DNA of 64,000 nucleotides from Gordonia sp049847105 (GCF_049847105.1 NZ_JBNCNS010000001.1:124001-188000); one strand, 5' to 3'; positions 1 through 9,014 are shown, counted from the stretch's first letter. Program-made: numbers and translations. The notes: generated by a model not told the origin, from the sequence alone.

Positions 1-2
1 TC

Positions 3-734
3 GTCCTGGTGGCCATCGGCTGGTGGTTCGTCGAACGCCGCCGAGCGAATCCGCTCATCGACCTGTCCCTCGCCATCGAACGACCTGTGCTGCTGACGAA
101 CATCGCATCGGTGGCGACGGGGTTCGCGTTCTATTCGATGCAGCTGATCCCCATCCAGCTGTTGATGGCGCCCTCCTCGAGCCCGAATGGCCTCGGGCTC
201 GACATGCTCACGGCGAGTTTGGTGCTGGCGCCCAGCGGCCTGCTGATGTTCGTGTTCTCACACGTCAGCGCCCACCTCACCCGCGCGTTCGGCCCGCGGG
301 TCTCGCTGGCCACCGGTGGAGCGGTCATCGGGGTCGGCTACGTCGTGTTCATCGTCGCCATCGCCGGTTCGTGGGCGCTGGCGTGGTGGGTCATGCTGAT
401 TGTCGCCTGCCTGATCGGAGCGGGTCTCGGGATCGCGTACTCGGCGATGCCCGCCCTGATCATGCGCGCCGTCCGCGTCGAGCAGACCGGCGAGGCGAAC
501 GGGGTCAACGCGCTCATGCGCGTGGTCGGAACCTCGACCTCGGCAGCCGTGGTCGGCATGATCCTGACGTGGTCGATGGTCACCGTGGCCGGTCCGGACG
601 GCGGCGCCGTCACGGTGCCCGCGGAGGGCGGCTATCTCTGGGCGTCGGCGATCTCGCTCGGCGCCTGCGGGCTGGCCACCGCACTGGCGCTGGCCATCCC
701 GCCCAGCCGCCCGCTGTTCGTCGAGGAGGTCTGA
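3..734 (+). CDS. MFS drug-efflux transporter, C-terminal part
   Basis: This is the C-terminal half of a major facilitator permease; the reading frame is open at the left edge, so the start lies outside the window. About 240 residues are visible. Hydrophobic segments alternate with short loops, and the sequence has the character of the DHA2 (EmrB/QacA, 14-helix) branch: a PLIDLSL stretch after a charged loop, then a GLGIAYSAMPALIMRAV segment and an ...GEANGVNALMR... loop typical of the second half of these exporters. Family members exchange protons for cationic dyes or drugs across the inner membrane. The substrate cannot be told. A 102-bp gap separates it from the purine operon downstream. 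Confidence 0.85.
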   Translation, partial: VLVAIGWWFVERRRANPLIDLSLAIERPVLLTNIASVATGFAFYSMQLIPIQLLMAPSSSPNGLGLDMLTASLVLAPSGLLMFVFSHVSAHLTRAFGPRVSLATGGAVIGVGYVVFIVAIAGSWALAWWVMLIVACLIGAGLGIAYSAMPALIMRAVRVEQTGEANGVNALMRVVGTSTSAAVVGMILTWSMVTVAGPDGGAVTVPAEGGYLWASAISLGACGLATALALAIPPSRPLFVEEV

Positions 735-836
735 CCATGGGGCTCACTCGACATGCGCCTGTGACACAAGCGTCGTAGCGTGTCGCGAGTGTCCCCCAGC
801 AGCGACTCGGCTCGCTCTCCTCGTTCTGAGCGCCGC

Positions 837-2186
837 ATGACCCTGATCGAGAACACGCATGTCATCACCGTCGACGGTGCACGTCGCGAACTCCCGCAGG
901 CGTCGGTGCTGATCGACGGCGAGCGCATCGTCTCGGTCGGCGAACCTCCACCCTCGCTGCCCGACAACACCGTCCGGATCGACGGGCGCGGGCACGTTCT
1001 CACGCCGGGGCTGGTCAACACGCATCACCACCTCTATCAGTGGATCACCCGCGGTCTCGCCGCTGACCACACCTTGTTCCAGTGGCTCACCACCCTGTAC
1101 CCGATCTGGGCCGGAATCGATGAGAACGCGGTGCGCACGGCGGCCCTCGGCGGCCTCACCTCGCTGGCTCTGTCCGGCTGCACCACCACCACCGACCATC
1201 ACTATGTGTTCCCAGCCGAGGGCGGAGACCTGCTCGGCGCCGAGATCGACGCGGCGCAGACCATCGGGCTCCGATTCCATCCCACCCGGGGATCGATGGA
1301 CCTATCCGAGAAGGACGGCGGACTGCCGCCGGACTCGGTGGTGCAGGGCCTCGACGACATCCTGGCGGCCAGCGCCGATGCGGTGTCCCGGTGGCGTGAC
1401 CCGTCGGCCGATTCCATGCTGCGTATCGCGCTCGCGCCGTGCTCACCATTTTCGGTGACCACGGACCTGCTGCGCGAATCTGCGGTACTGGCACGCGAAC
1501 TCGGAGTCCGGATGCACACCCATCTCGCCGAGTCGCTCGACGAGAACATTTACTGCGACGAGCACTTCGGTTGCACTCCACTGCAATACATGGAGTCGGT
1601 GGGCTGGGTGGGCGACGATGTGTGGTTCGCACACGGCGTCGAGTTCGACGACGACGAGATCGCCCGGCTCGCTGCCACCGCGACCGGTGTTGCGCACTGC
1701 CCCACCTCCAATGCCCGTCTCGGCAACCGCATCTGCCGCACCCGCGACCTCGTCGACGCCGGCGTCCCGGTCGGCCTCGGCGTCGACGGGGCGGCGTCCA
1801 ACGAGTCGTGCCGTCTTCTCGAGGAGGCCCATCAGGCCGTGCTGATGGCACGGGCCCGGGGCGGGCCCACCGCCCTCACCACCCGCACCGCCATCGAACT
1901 CGCGACGATCGGTGGGGCCCGGGTGCTCGGCCGGGCCGCCGATACCGGGTCGATCGAGGTCGGCAAACTGGCAGATCTCGTGCTGTGGGATCTGTCGTCG
2001 GTCGCGCACAGCGGTATCGACGATCCGGTGGCTGCGCTGGTGCTCGGCGCCATCCCGCCGATCGTCGGGACCTGGGTGAACGGACGACGGATCGTCGGCG
2101 ACGGCACCATGCTCACCGCCGACACCGACGCGGTCGCCGCCGAGGTGGCCCGAGAGCATCGCCGTCTGATCGACAGGGCGTCCTGA
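837..2186 (+). CDS. 8-oxoguanine deaminase (amidohydrolase family)
   Basis: A 449-residue metal-dependent amidohydrolase. The N-terminal metal motif is NTHHHLYQW (residues 61-69), followed by MHTHLAE near 226-232, HCPTSNARLGNR near 282 and GLGVDGAASNE further on, which supply the histidines and aspartate of the mononuclear centre. The HHHLYQW form is characteristic of 8-oxoguanine deaminases such as Pseudomonas PA0142, which convert 8-oxoguanine to urate. Hydroxyatrazine-type hydrolases are close relatives, so substrate is not certain. The ATG at 837 is preferred over an upstream GTG at 780 because the family begins with a short beta strand like TLIENTHVI. Its stop overlaps the next start (TGATG), so it is translationally coupled to the oxidase subunits behind it. 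Confidence 0.85.
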   Translation: MTLIENTHVITVDGARRELPQASVLIDGERIVSVGEPPPSLPDNTVRIDGRGHVLTPGLVNTHHHLYQWITRGLAADHTLFQWLTTLYPIWAGIDENAVRTAALGGLTSLALSGCTTTTDHHYVFPAEGGDLLGAEIDAAQTIGLRFHPTRGSMDLSEKDGGLPPDSVVQGLDDILAASADAVSRWRDPSADSMLRIALAPCSPFSVTTDLLRESAVLARELGVRMHTHLAESLDENIYCDEHFGCTPLQYMESVGWVGDDVWFAHGVEFDDDEIARLAATATGVAHCPTSNARLGNRICRTRDLVDAGVPVGLGVDGAASNESCRLLEEAHQAVLMARARGGPTALTTRTAIELATIGGARVLGRAADTGSIEVGKLADLVLWDLSSVAHSGIDDPVAALVLGAIPPIVGTWVNGRRIVGDGTMLTADTDAVAAEVAREHRRLIDRAS

Positions 2187-3004
2187 TGGACCTCAATACC
2201 ATCGCCGGCTATCGCCTCGCCCACACCCGCGACGATCTGCACCTCGCCCCCGGCGAGCGACTGGTGGCCGGGGGCACGTGGTTCTTCTCCGAGCCCCAGA
2301 TGGATGCCTCCGGCATCGTGGACCTGTCCGAGATGGAATGGCCTGCACTGGAATACCTCACCGACGGCGGACTCCGAATCGGAGCCACCTGCACGATCGC
2401 CGAACTCGCTGCGCTGCCCGCGCGTCCTGGATGGCGGGCGCAACCGCTGTTCGGTGCATGCGCGAACGCACTGCTGGCGTCGTTCAAGATCTGGAACGTG
2501 GCCACCGTCGGCGGCAACATCTGCCGCGCATACGCGGCGGCTGCGATGGTCTCGCTCACGGCCGGACTCGACGGGGTCGCCGAGGTCTGGCGCCCGGACG
2601 GGACCGATCGACGAATCCCGGTGGCGGAGTTCGTCATCGGAAATGGCACCACCCTGCTCGCCGACGGCGAGGTACTCCGCGCCGTCGACATCCCCGGAAG
2701 CTCGATGCGTGCGGCCACCGCATTCCGCAAGATCGCCCTGGCCGAACTCGGACGGTCCGGCGCCGTGATCACCGGTCGTCTCGACGAGGACGACTCGGTG
2801 GTCGTCGGGATCACCGCGGCCACGGCTCGACCGGTCGTCCTGCGTTATCCGTCGCCGCCGTCGACGGCCCGACTGCGCCGGGACGTCTCGGCCGTCGACG
2901 GCTACTACACCGATCCACTCGGCGCGGCCGACTGGCGACGAGCGGTGTCTGCTGTTCTGGCAGAAGAGATCCGGATCGAACTCGTGGACGGGGTCACCCG
3001 ATGA
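2186..3004 (+). CDS. Xanthine dehydrogenase family FAD-binding subunit
   Basis: A 272-residue FAD subunit of a molybdenum hydroxylase. It shows the flavin-binding pattern of the CoxM/XdhB family: a VAGGTWFF-type pyrophosphate loop near residues 31-38, then WNVATVGGNICRA near 107-119, the usual second FAD motif. The C-terminal CO-dehydrogenase-flavoprotein domain follows. The start ATG overlaps the preceding stop by one base and its own stop overlaps the next start (ATGA). The three genes therefore form a tight operon and probably a complex in the order deaminase, FAD subunit, Fe-S/Mo subunit. Electrons would pass from the Mo site through the Fe-S clusters to this FAD. Confidence 0.88.
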   Translation: MDLNTIAGYRLAHTRDDLHLAPGERLVAGGTWFFSEPQMDASGIVDLSEMEWPALEYLTDGGLRIGATCTIAELAALPARPGWRAQPLFGACANALLASFKIWNVATVGGNICRAYAAAAMVSLTAGLDGVAEVWRPDGTDRRIPVAEFVIGNGTTLLADGEVLRAVDIPGSSMRAATAFRKIALAELGRSGAVITGRLDEDDSVVVGITAATARPVVLRYPSPPSTARLRRDVSAVDGYYTDPLGAADWRRAVSAVLAEEIRIELVDGVTR

Positions 3005-5808
3005 GGTTCTCGGTGAACGGGGCCGGGCACGAGGCGGAGCCACGTCCGGGCCAGTGTCTGCGCACCCTGCTGCGGGACACCGCGCATTTCGAGGTGAAGA
3101 AAGGCTGCGATGCCGGTGACTGCGGAGCCTGCTCGGTACTGGTCGACGACACCCCTGTCCATTCCTGCATCTATCCGGCCCAGCGGGTGGAGAACCGTTC
3201 GGTCACCACGGCTTCCGGAGTCGGGACGCCCGACGATCTGCATCCGATGCAGCAGTCCTTCATCGACAACTTCGGCTTCCAGTGCGGATTCTGCACGGCG
3301 GGGATGATCGTCACAGCGTCCACACTGCACCCCGACGACCTCACCGACCTGCCCCGGAAGATGAAGGGCAACCTGTGCCGATGTACGGGCTATCGGGCCA
3401 TCCGCGACGCCATCACCGAAGTCCTCGGCGACGGCAACCAAACCCCCGCCGACAGCAACCTGAATCTCGCCGACAGCAACACGATCCTCGCCCACAGCAC
3501 CCCGGTGTCCGCGACCGGGAGCGTCGGCCGATCGGTCAACCCGCCGGCGGCCCGACGCGTGGTCACCGGTACCGAGCCATACACCTTCGACGTCGCGGTT
3601 CCCGGGATGACCTACCTGCACGTGCTCGGATCGCCTCTCCCCCATGCGCGCATCGTGTCGATCGACACCTCGGCCGCCGAGCGGGTCGACGGTGTCACAC
3701 TCATCCTCACCCACGAGAACGTCCCCGGCCGTCGGTTCTCCTCGGCGAGACACGAACACCGCGAGGACGACCCCGACGACACACTGATCCTCGATCCGGT
3801 GGTCCGGTTCGTGGGACAGCGGGTCGCCGCTGTCGTCGCCGACACCGCGGCCGCCGCAGAGCAGGCCTGCCGGTTGATCGATGTGACCTACGAGGAGTTG
3901 CCCGCCGTCTTCGATCCCGAGGAGGCCAGGCGACCGGGCGCGCCGCGCATCCATCCGGATCGCACCGCACTCGATCGCGTCAACCACGCGGACCGGAACA
4001 CCATCGCCGACTTCCACCATGGTTTCGGGGGCGATGTGGATGCTGCCCTGGCCCGGTCGACGGTGACCGTCTCCGGCAGCTGGTCGACGGCCCGGGTCTC
4101 CCACGCACAGCTGGAGACGCACGGCAGTATCGGCCTGCTCGACGACGACGGACGTCTGGTGATCCGAACCAGTAGCCAGGTCCCGTTCCTCGTACGCGCC
4201 GAACTGGCCCACCTCCTCGATCTCGACGTCGACCGGATCCGTGTCTTCACGGCCCGTGTCGGCGGGGGGTTCGGCGGCAAACAGGAACTGCTCACCGAAG
4301 ATCTGGTCGCGCTCGCCGTGCTGCGCACCGGCCGACCCTGCGGCTACGAGATGAGCCGCACCGACGAGATGACCCGCACCACCTACCGTCACCCGTTCCG
4401 CGTGGCCGTCGACCTGGGGGCCGACACCGACGGCCGACTGACCGCGCTGAAGATTGACGTCCTCTCCGACACGGGCGCCTACGGAAACCATGCGGTCGGG
4501 GTCATGTTCCACGCGTGCGCCGAGTCGATCTCGGTCTACAACTGCCCGATCAAGCGGGTCGACGCGGAGGTCGTGTACACCAACAACCCGCCGTCGGGCG
4601 CCTTCCGTGGCTACGGGCTGGGGCAGGTGATCTTCGCGGTGGAGAGCGCGCTCGACGAACTCGCGGTGTCCCTCGATGTGGATCCCTTCGAGCTGCGCCG
4701 CCGCAACGCCGTCGCCGACGGCGATCCGCTCCTCATCACCCATCCCGAGCCCGAACCCGATCTGCTCTACGGCAGTTACGGTCTCGACCAGTGTCTCGAC
4801 CTCGCCCAGTCGGCGTTGGTCCGCGGCAACGGCGTCGAGGCGCCGGCAGGACCGCAATGGCGTGTCGGTGAAGGGATGGCGTTGGCGGCCATCGCCACCA
4901 TGGCCCCACGCGGTCACATCTCCCGGGTCCGGGTCGGCGTGGACGCCGACGGCGAGTATTACGTGGGGATCGGCACATCCGAGTTCGGCAACGGCACCAC
5001 CACGGTGCACACCCAGATCGCGGCGACCGCACTGGACACGACGCCCGACCGGATCCGGCTGAGCCACGGTGACACCGACGCCGCCGATTACGACACGGGC
5101 GCGTTCGCCTCGGCCGGCATCACCGTCGCGGGAAAGGCACTCCATGCAGCATGTATCTCACTGCGCGAGAAGCTGATCGGGACAGCCGCCGAGGTCGCCG
5201 CCAGTGAACCGGATCGCGTGCTCCTGACCCCCGACGGGGCAATGATCGGCGAACGCCTGATCTCGTTCCGCGAGATGTTCGACGCCGTCGACGGCGAGTC
5301 ACGCGTCGCCGACCGGATCGTCGCGACCGGTGTGGAGAACGGCGACCTCCGGTCGATCGCGTTCAACGTGCACGCCTTTCGGGTCGCGGTGAACACCGAG
5401 ACCGGTGCCGTCGTGATCCTGCAGTCGGTGCAGTCCGCCGACGCGGGTACCGTCATGAATCCCCAGCAGTGCCTCGGTCAGGTGGAAGGTGGTGTCGCAC
5501 AGGCGATCGGTTCGTCGCTCTATGAGGAGATCATGCTCGACGGCGCCGGGCGCGTCATCACCCCGGTCTTCCGCACCTATCGGGTGCCACAGATGGCCGA
5601 CATCCCGACCACCGAGGTCTACTTCGCCGAGACCTCCGACGACCTCGGGCCGTTCGGCGCGAAGTCGATGAGCGAATCGCCCTACAACCCGGTGGCCCCG
5701 GCACTGGCGAACGCGATCCGGCGCGCGATCGGCGTCCGCCCGCACGAGTTACCGATGTCGCGTGATCGGGTCTGGCGCATGGTGCAGCAAGTCTGTTCCA
5801 CCGACTGA
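3001..5808 (+). CDS. Xanthine dehydrogenase-type fused [2Fe-2S] and molybdopterin subunit
   Basis: A 935-residue fusion of two polypeptides that are usually separate. Residues 1-75 form a plant-type ferredoxin domain with cysteines 36, 41, 44 and 56; residues 76-145 form the helical second [2Fe-2S] domain with cysteines 95, 98, 126 and 128. A low-complexity linker (about 145-175, with repeated ADSN) leads to the molybdopterin domain. That domain shows VGGGFGGKQE near 420, AFRGYG near 538, and GAKSMSE, whose Glu892 sits where the catalytic glutamate of this family is found. Context with a purine deaminase and an FAD subunit suggests oxidation of a purine (xanthine or hypoxanthine), but aldehyde or nicotinate-type substrates cannot be excluded. 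Confidence 0.85.
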   Translation: MRFSVNGAGHEAEPRPGQCLRTLLRDTAHFEVKKGCDAGDCGACSVLVDDTPVHSCIYPAQRVENRSVTTASGVGTPDDLHPMQQSFIDNFGFQCGFCTAGMIVTASTLHPDDLTDLPRKMKGNLCRCTGYRAIRDAITEVLGDGNQTPADSNLNLADSNTILAHSTPVSATGSVGRSVNPPAARRVVTGTEPYTFDVAVPGMTYLHVLGSPLPHARIVSIDTSAAERVDGVTLILTHENVPGRRFSSARHEHREDDPDDTLILDPVVRFVGQRVAAVVADTAAAAEQACRLIDVTYEELPAVFDPEEARRPGAPRIHPDRTALDRVNHADRNTIADFHHGFGGDVDAALARSTVTVSGSWSTARVSHAQLETHGSIGLLDDDGRLVIRTSSQVPFLVRAELAHLLDLDVDRIRVFTARVGGGFGGKQELLTEDLVALAVLRTGRPCGYEMSRTDEMTRTTYRHPFRVAVDLGADTDGRLTALKIDVLSDTGAYGNHAVGVMFHACAESISVYNCPIKRVDAEVVYTNNPPSGAFRGYGLGQVIFAVESALDELAVSLDVDPFELRRRNAVADGDPLLITHPEPEPDLLYGSYGLDQCLDLAQSALVRGNGVEAPAGPQWRVGEGMALAAIATMAPRGHISRVRVGVDADGEYYVGIGTSEFGNGTTTVHTQIAATALDTTPDRIRLSHGDTDAADYDTGAFASAGITVAGKALHAACISLREKLIGTAAEVAASEPDRVLLTPDGAMIGERLISFREMFDAVDGESRVADRIVATGVENGDLRSIAFNVHAFRVAVNTETGAVVILQSVQSADAGTVMNPQQCLGQVEGGVAQAIGSSLYEEIMLDGAGRVITPVFRTYRVPQMADIPTTEVYFAETSDDLGPFGAKSMSESPYNPVAPALANAIRRAIGVRPHELPMSRDRVWRMVQQVCSTD

Positions 5809-5856
5809 ATCACGGGAACCCATCCACCTGGTGCAACCGCTACTCCCACGACTAGT

Positions 5857-5872
5857 TTTCGGGTACCCGAAA
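5857..5872. promoter_or_regulatory. Perfect palindrome upstream of mntH, candidate metal-regulator operator
   Basis: TTTCGGGTACCCGAAA is a perfect 16-bp inverted repeat in the 116-bp gap before the NRAMP gene, 52 bp from its ATG. Its position and symmetry suit a dimeric repressor such as an MntR/DtxR-family protein. The assignment to Mn or Fe control is inferred from the gene it precedes, not from a known consensus. Confidence 0.5.
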
Positions 5873-5924
5873 TTATTTGTTCGTACCGTTTGAACCTGGC
5901 GCCCGGCTGTGTCAGGCTTCGATC

Positions 5925-7178
5925 ATGACGCTCGTGCGCTCGGCTTCCGATGCCTCGTCGGCATCGCGCCGACACCTGCGCAACGTCGCATTGCTCGGGC
6001 CTGCCTTCGTCGCCGCGATCGCGTACGTGGACCCGGGCAACGTGGCCGCCAATGTCACGGCCGGAGCTCGTTATGGCTTCCTGCTGGTCTGGGTCCTGGT
6101 GATGGCCAACCTCATGGCGATGATGATCCAGTATCAGTCCGCCAAGCTCGGCATCGCGACCGGGCGGAGCCTGCCCGCGCTGCTCGGCTCCCGCCTTTCC
6201 CGGCGCTATCGCCTCGCATTCTGGGTGCAGGCCGAGATCGTCGCGGCAGCCACCGACCTCGCCGAGGTGGTGGGCGGAGCGATCGCATTGCAGCTGCTCT
6301 TCGACCTGCCACTGGCGATCGGTGGGCTGATCGTCGGGACCGTGTCGATGCTCATGTTGCTGCTACAGAACCGCCGACGACAGCGGATCTTCGAATCAGT
6401 GATCGTCACGCTTCTCGCGATCATCGTCGTCGGGTTCCTGGTCGGCCTGATCATCGACCCGCCACCCGCGTCCGATGTACTCGGCGGCCTGCTCCCCCGC
6501 CTCGACGGTCCGGACACGGTGCTGCTCGCGGCAAGCATGCTCGGCGCCACGGTGATGCCCCACGCCATCTACCTGCATTCGTCGCTCGTGATCGACCGTT
6601 ATGGGACGGATACGACGCCCGAACGGCGACGTCAGCTGATCCGGATAACCCGGTGGGACGTCATCGTGGCCTTGTCCATCGCGGGAGTGGTCAACATCGG
6701 CCTGCTGTTGCTGGCGGCCCAGAACCTGCGCGGCATCCCCGGAACCGACAGTATCGAGGGCGCCTACGCAGCAGTCAGCGACTCGATCAGTCCGACGGTG
6801 GCGACGGTCTTCGCCGTGGGCTTGCTGGCCTCAGGCCTGGCGTCGACGTCTGTCGGGTCCTATGCGGGCGCATCGATCATGGCCGGCCTGCTCCGCGTCC
6901 ACATCCCGATCTTCTTACGCCGCGTCCTCGTCCTCGTCCCGGCACTGCTCGTTCTCGCCACCGGGGTCGACCCGACGTGGACGCTCGTCATCAGTCAGGT
7001 GGTTCTGAGCTTCGGTATCCCGTTCGCCGTGATCCCACTCGGCCGCCTCACCGCCGATCGCGAGATCATGGGCGAGTTCGCCGATTCGCGCGCGTTGCGC
7101 CTCGGAGCGGGTGTGACCGCGATCCTGATCGTCATTCTCAACGTCGCGCTGATCGTGCTCACCCTCATGGGCACATGA
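5925..7178 (+). CDS. mntH: NRAMP-family divalent metal transporter
   Basis: A 417-residue integral membrane protein with about 11 hydrophobic helices. It carries the two diagnostic NRAMP metal-site motifs: DPGN at residues 36-39 in helix 1 and MPH at 211-213 in helix 6 (MPHAIYLHSS). Family members import Mn(II) or Fe(II) with protons across the cytoplasmic membrane. The ATG at 5925 gives the usual short charged N-terminus before helix 1; an in-frame TTG at 5877 would add 16 residues. A perfect palindrome lies upstream and suggests metal-dependent control. It is convergent with the acyl-CoA dehydrogenase, with only 15 bp between stops. Confidence 0.92.
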   Translation: MTLVRSASDASSASRRHLRNVALLGPAFVAAIAYVDPGNVAANVTAGARYGFLLVWVLVMANLMAMMIQYQSAKLGIATGRSLPALLGSRLSRRYRLAFWVQAEIVAAATDLAEVVGGAIALQLLFDLPLAIGGLIVGTVSMLMLLLQNRRRQRIFESVIVTLLAIIVVGFLVGLIIDPPPASDVLGGLLPRLDGPDTVLLAASMLGATVMPHAIYLHSSLVIDRYGTDTTPERRRQLIRITRWDVIVALSIAGVVNIGLLLLAAQNLRGIPGTDSIEGAYAAVSDSISPTVATVFAVGLLASGLASTSVGSYAGASIMAGLLRVHIPIFLRRVLVLVPALLVLATGVDPTWTLVISQVVLSFGIPFAVIPLGRLTADREIMGEFADSRALRLGAGVTAILIVILNVALIVLTLMGT

Positions 7179-7193
7179 TCGGGCGTTGCGCGC

Positions 7194-8423
7194 TCAACGA
7201 CCCTGACGCAGCAACCCCTTGGCCACATGCGTCACCTGGATCTCGTTGCTTCCCGCATAGATCATCAGTGACTTCGCATCGCGGGCAAGCTGTTCCACCC
7301 GATATTCGGACATGTAGCCGTTGCCGCCGAACAGCTGGACGGCCTCCATGGCCACCTCGGTGGCCGCCCGCGATGAATACAGCTTCATCGCCGACGCCTC
7401 CGCCAGGCTCAGCGGCTTCCCGGCCTTGGCACGTTCGATGGCACTGAAAAGCATGTTCTGCACATTGATTCGGGCGATCTCCATCTCGGCGAGCTTGAGC
7501 TGGATGAGCTGGAACTGCCCGATGTCCTGTCCCCATAGCGTGCGCGACTTGGCGTACTCGATGGACAGCCTCTCGGCCTCGTTGATGATGCCCAGCGACA
7601 GGGCCGCGATGCCGACGCGCTCGGCGGTGAAACCGGCCTTGGCGCCTTCCGAACCACGGGTGTCGGCACCGGTGTCCTCGGTCTCGCCGAGCAGACGATC
7701 CTTGCCCACGCGGACGTCGTCGAAGAACAATTCGCCCGTCGGCGAGCTCATCATGCCCATCTTCTTGAACGACTTGCCCTGGGTCAGACCCGGCATGCCC
7801 TTGTCCAGGACGAACGAGAGAACCTTACGATCCCGGATCGGGGTGTCATTGCCTTCGTCGAGTTTGGCGAAGACGACGATCGTGTCGGCGTAGGGACCGT
7901 TGGTGATGAAGGTCTTCTGCCCTTTGAGGATGTAGTCGTCCCCGTCGCGCTTGACGCTTGTCTTCATGCCGCCGAGGGCATCCGAGCCGGAATCGGGCTC
8001 GGTGATCGCCCAGGCCCCGACTTTCTCCATGGTGACGAGTTCGGGGAGCCAGCGCTTCTTCTGCGCCAGCGTGCCCTTGCCCCGGATGGTCGAGACGGTG
8101 AGTCCCATGCTGACGCCCATGGACGCCACCAGACCCAGGCTGACGCCCGCGAGCTCCATGTTCAGGATGAGGAACATGGAATTGGCCATGCCGCCGCCAC
8201 CGCCACCGGAGCCCTTCTCGCCGGCGGCCTCGGCGGCCAGTTCCTTCTCCAGCCCGTCTTTCGCCATCGCGTCCACCCCGAAGGCCGACAGCAACTTTCG
8301 AGTGATGTCATACGGCGGCAGCTGGCCGGTCTCGAGCTCGTCGATGTGCGGCTTGATCTCCTTGTCGATGAACGCTCGCAACGCATCTCGGACCATCAGG
8401 TCTTCTTCGGACCACTCGAACAT
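7194..8423 (-). CDS. Acyl-CoA dehydrogenase
   Basis: A 409-residue flavoprotein of the acyl-CoA dehydrogenase family, which introduces the first double bond of beta-oxidation. AITEPDSGSDALG (139-151) is the FAD/substrate signature and FGGNGYMSEYRVEQLARDAK is the C-terminal signature. The usual YEGTNEIQ glutamate is alanine here (YAGSNEIQ, Ala390). A glutamate is present instead at 268 in TAERVGIAA, the position used as base by isovaleryl- and long-chain-type enzymes. A glycine-rich insertion (71-78) lies in the N-terminal helical domain. The ATG at 8423 has GGGGAG upstream. It is a lone gene; a small AACATGTT palindrome lies in its leader. Confidence 0.88.
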   Translation of the reverse strand: MFEWSEEDLMVRDALRAFIDKEIKPHIDELETGQLPPYDITRKLLSAFGVDAMAKDGLEKELAAEAAGEKGSGGGGGGMANSMFLILNMELAGVSLGLVASMGVSMGLTVSTIRGKGTLAQKKRWLPELVTMEKVGAWAITEPDSGSDALGGMKTSVKRDGDDYILKGQKTFITNGPYADTIVVFAKLDEGNDTPIRDRKVLSFVLDKGMPGLTQGKSFKKMGMMSSPTGELFFDDVRVGKDRLLGETEDTGADTRGSEGAKAGFTAERVGIAALSLGIINEAERLSIEYAKSRTLWGQDIGQFQLIQLKLAEMEIARINVQNMLFSAIERAKAGKPLSLAEASAMKLYSSRAATEVAMEAVQLFGGNGYMSEYRVEQLARDAKSLMIYAGSNEIQVTHVAKGLLRQGR

Positions 8424-8443
8424 CGCCGCACACTCCCCAAGAT

Positions 8444-8457
8444 CAGAACATGTTTCA
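8444..8457. promoter_or_regulatory. Candidate TetR-type (KstR-like) operator before acyl-CoA dehydrogenase
   Basis: CAGAACATGTTTCA centres on the palindrome AACATGTT, about 20-35 bp upstream of the acyl-CoA dehydrogenase start. It matches the remembered KstR pattern TnnAACnnGTTnnA at all but the first base. The site is short, so chance occurrence is possible; role in lipid-responsive repression is inferred. Confidence 0.3.
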
Positions 8458-8522
8458 GTTACTTGCTGAACACTGTGTCAGGAGTCATTGCGGAAGTAAA
8501 GGGACACTCTGGCGATCCTGTT

Positions 8523-9014
8523 TCATCGATCGGGGCCGACCTCGTAGACCGTCGCGGGGCGGACCTCGACTGAGAAGTATTGGGTCGCATCGGCGGTCAG
8601 CAACGCCTGGGCCACCGGCATCGCGACCACGCACGCACCCGGCGTCGGATCGACGGCGGAGCGCCACCGGTGGATGCGTTCGACGAACTCGACGATCGCC
8701 TCGCCGCCGTGGGGTCGTGCGGACGGGTCGGTGAACCACGCCCGCAGGTCGTCGGGATCGATCTCCTCGGGTATCCGCCCCGACCAGTCACCGACATCCA
8801 ACGTCGCCAGCCTGTCGTCGACGGAGTGGACGGCACCCAGCAGCTCACTCGACTCACGAGTCGCCCGTTCTGGACCGCCGATCACCACACCGACGTCTCG
8901 AGCCGAGGCGGCCAGCGATGCCATGTCGCGGCGACCCCGCTCGTCCAGGGACAGATCACCGCCGAACCGCACCGATCGGTTGGGACCGGTGCGGCCGGCG
9001 GTGACGATGAGCAA
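8523..9014 (-). CDS. Degenerate histidine phosphatase-like protein in the cobalt operon
   Basis: A 163-residue protein with the overall layout of the phosphoglycerate mutase-like (histidine phosphatase) family: GGPERATRESSELL near 46-59, GDWSGRIPEEI near 75-85 and PHGGEAIVEFVERI near 101-114. The two catalytic histidine motifs are lost. The N-terminal RHG is replaced by TAGRT (5-9), and the second His motif reads VVAMPVAQAL (129-138), with Met132 where His is expected. It probably cannot form a phosphohistidine, so a binding or regulatory role is more likely. Start is a TTG, 9 bp after cbtA. Family members in cobalamin clusters (CobC type) are ribazole phosphatases, but that activity is not supported here. 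Confidence 0.7.
   Translation of the reverse strand: MLIVTAGRTGPNRSVRFGGDLSLDERGRRDMASLAASARDVGVVIGGPERATRESSELLGAVHSVDDRLATLDVGDWSGRIPEEIDPDDLRAWFTDPSARPHGGEAIVEFVERIHRWRSAVDPTPGACVVAMPVAQALLTADATQYFSVEVRPATVYEVGPDR

Noticed and set aside
2905..5145. 746-residue open frame on the minus strand
   Set aside because: It is antisense to the molybdopterin subunit gene, has a skewed composition and no domain, and is typical of high-GC shadow frames.
8523..9014. Pseudogene status of the phosphatase-like gene
   Set aside because: The frame is intact with conserved fold motifs and sits tightly in an operon; only catalytic residues are changed, so decay is not shown.
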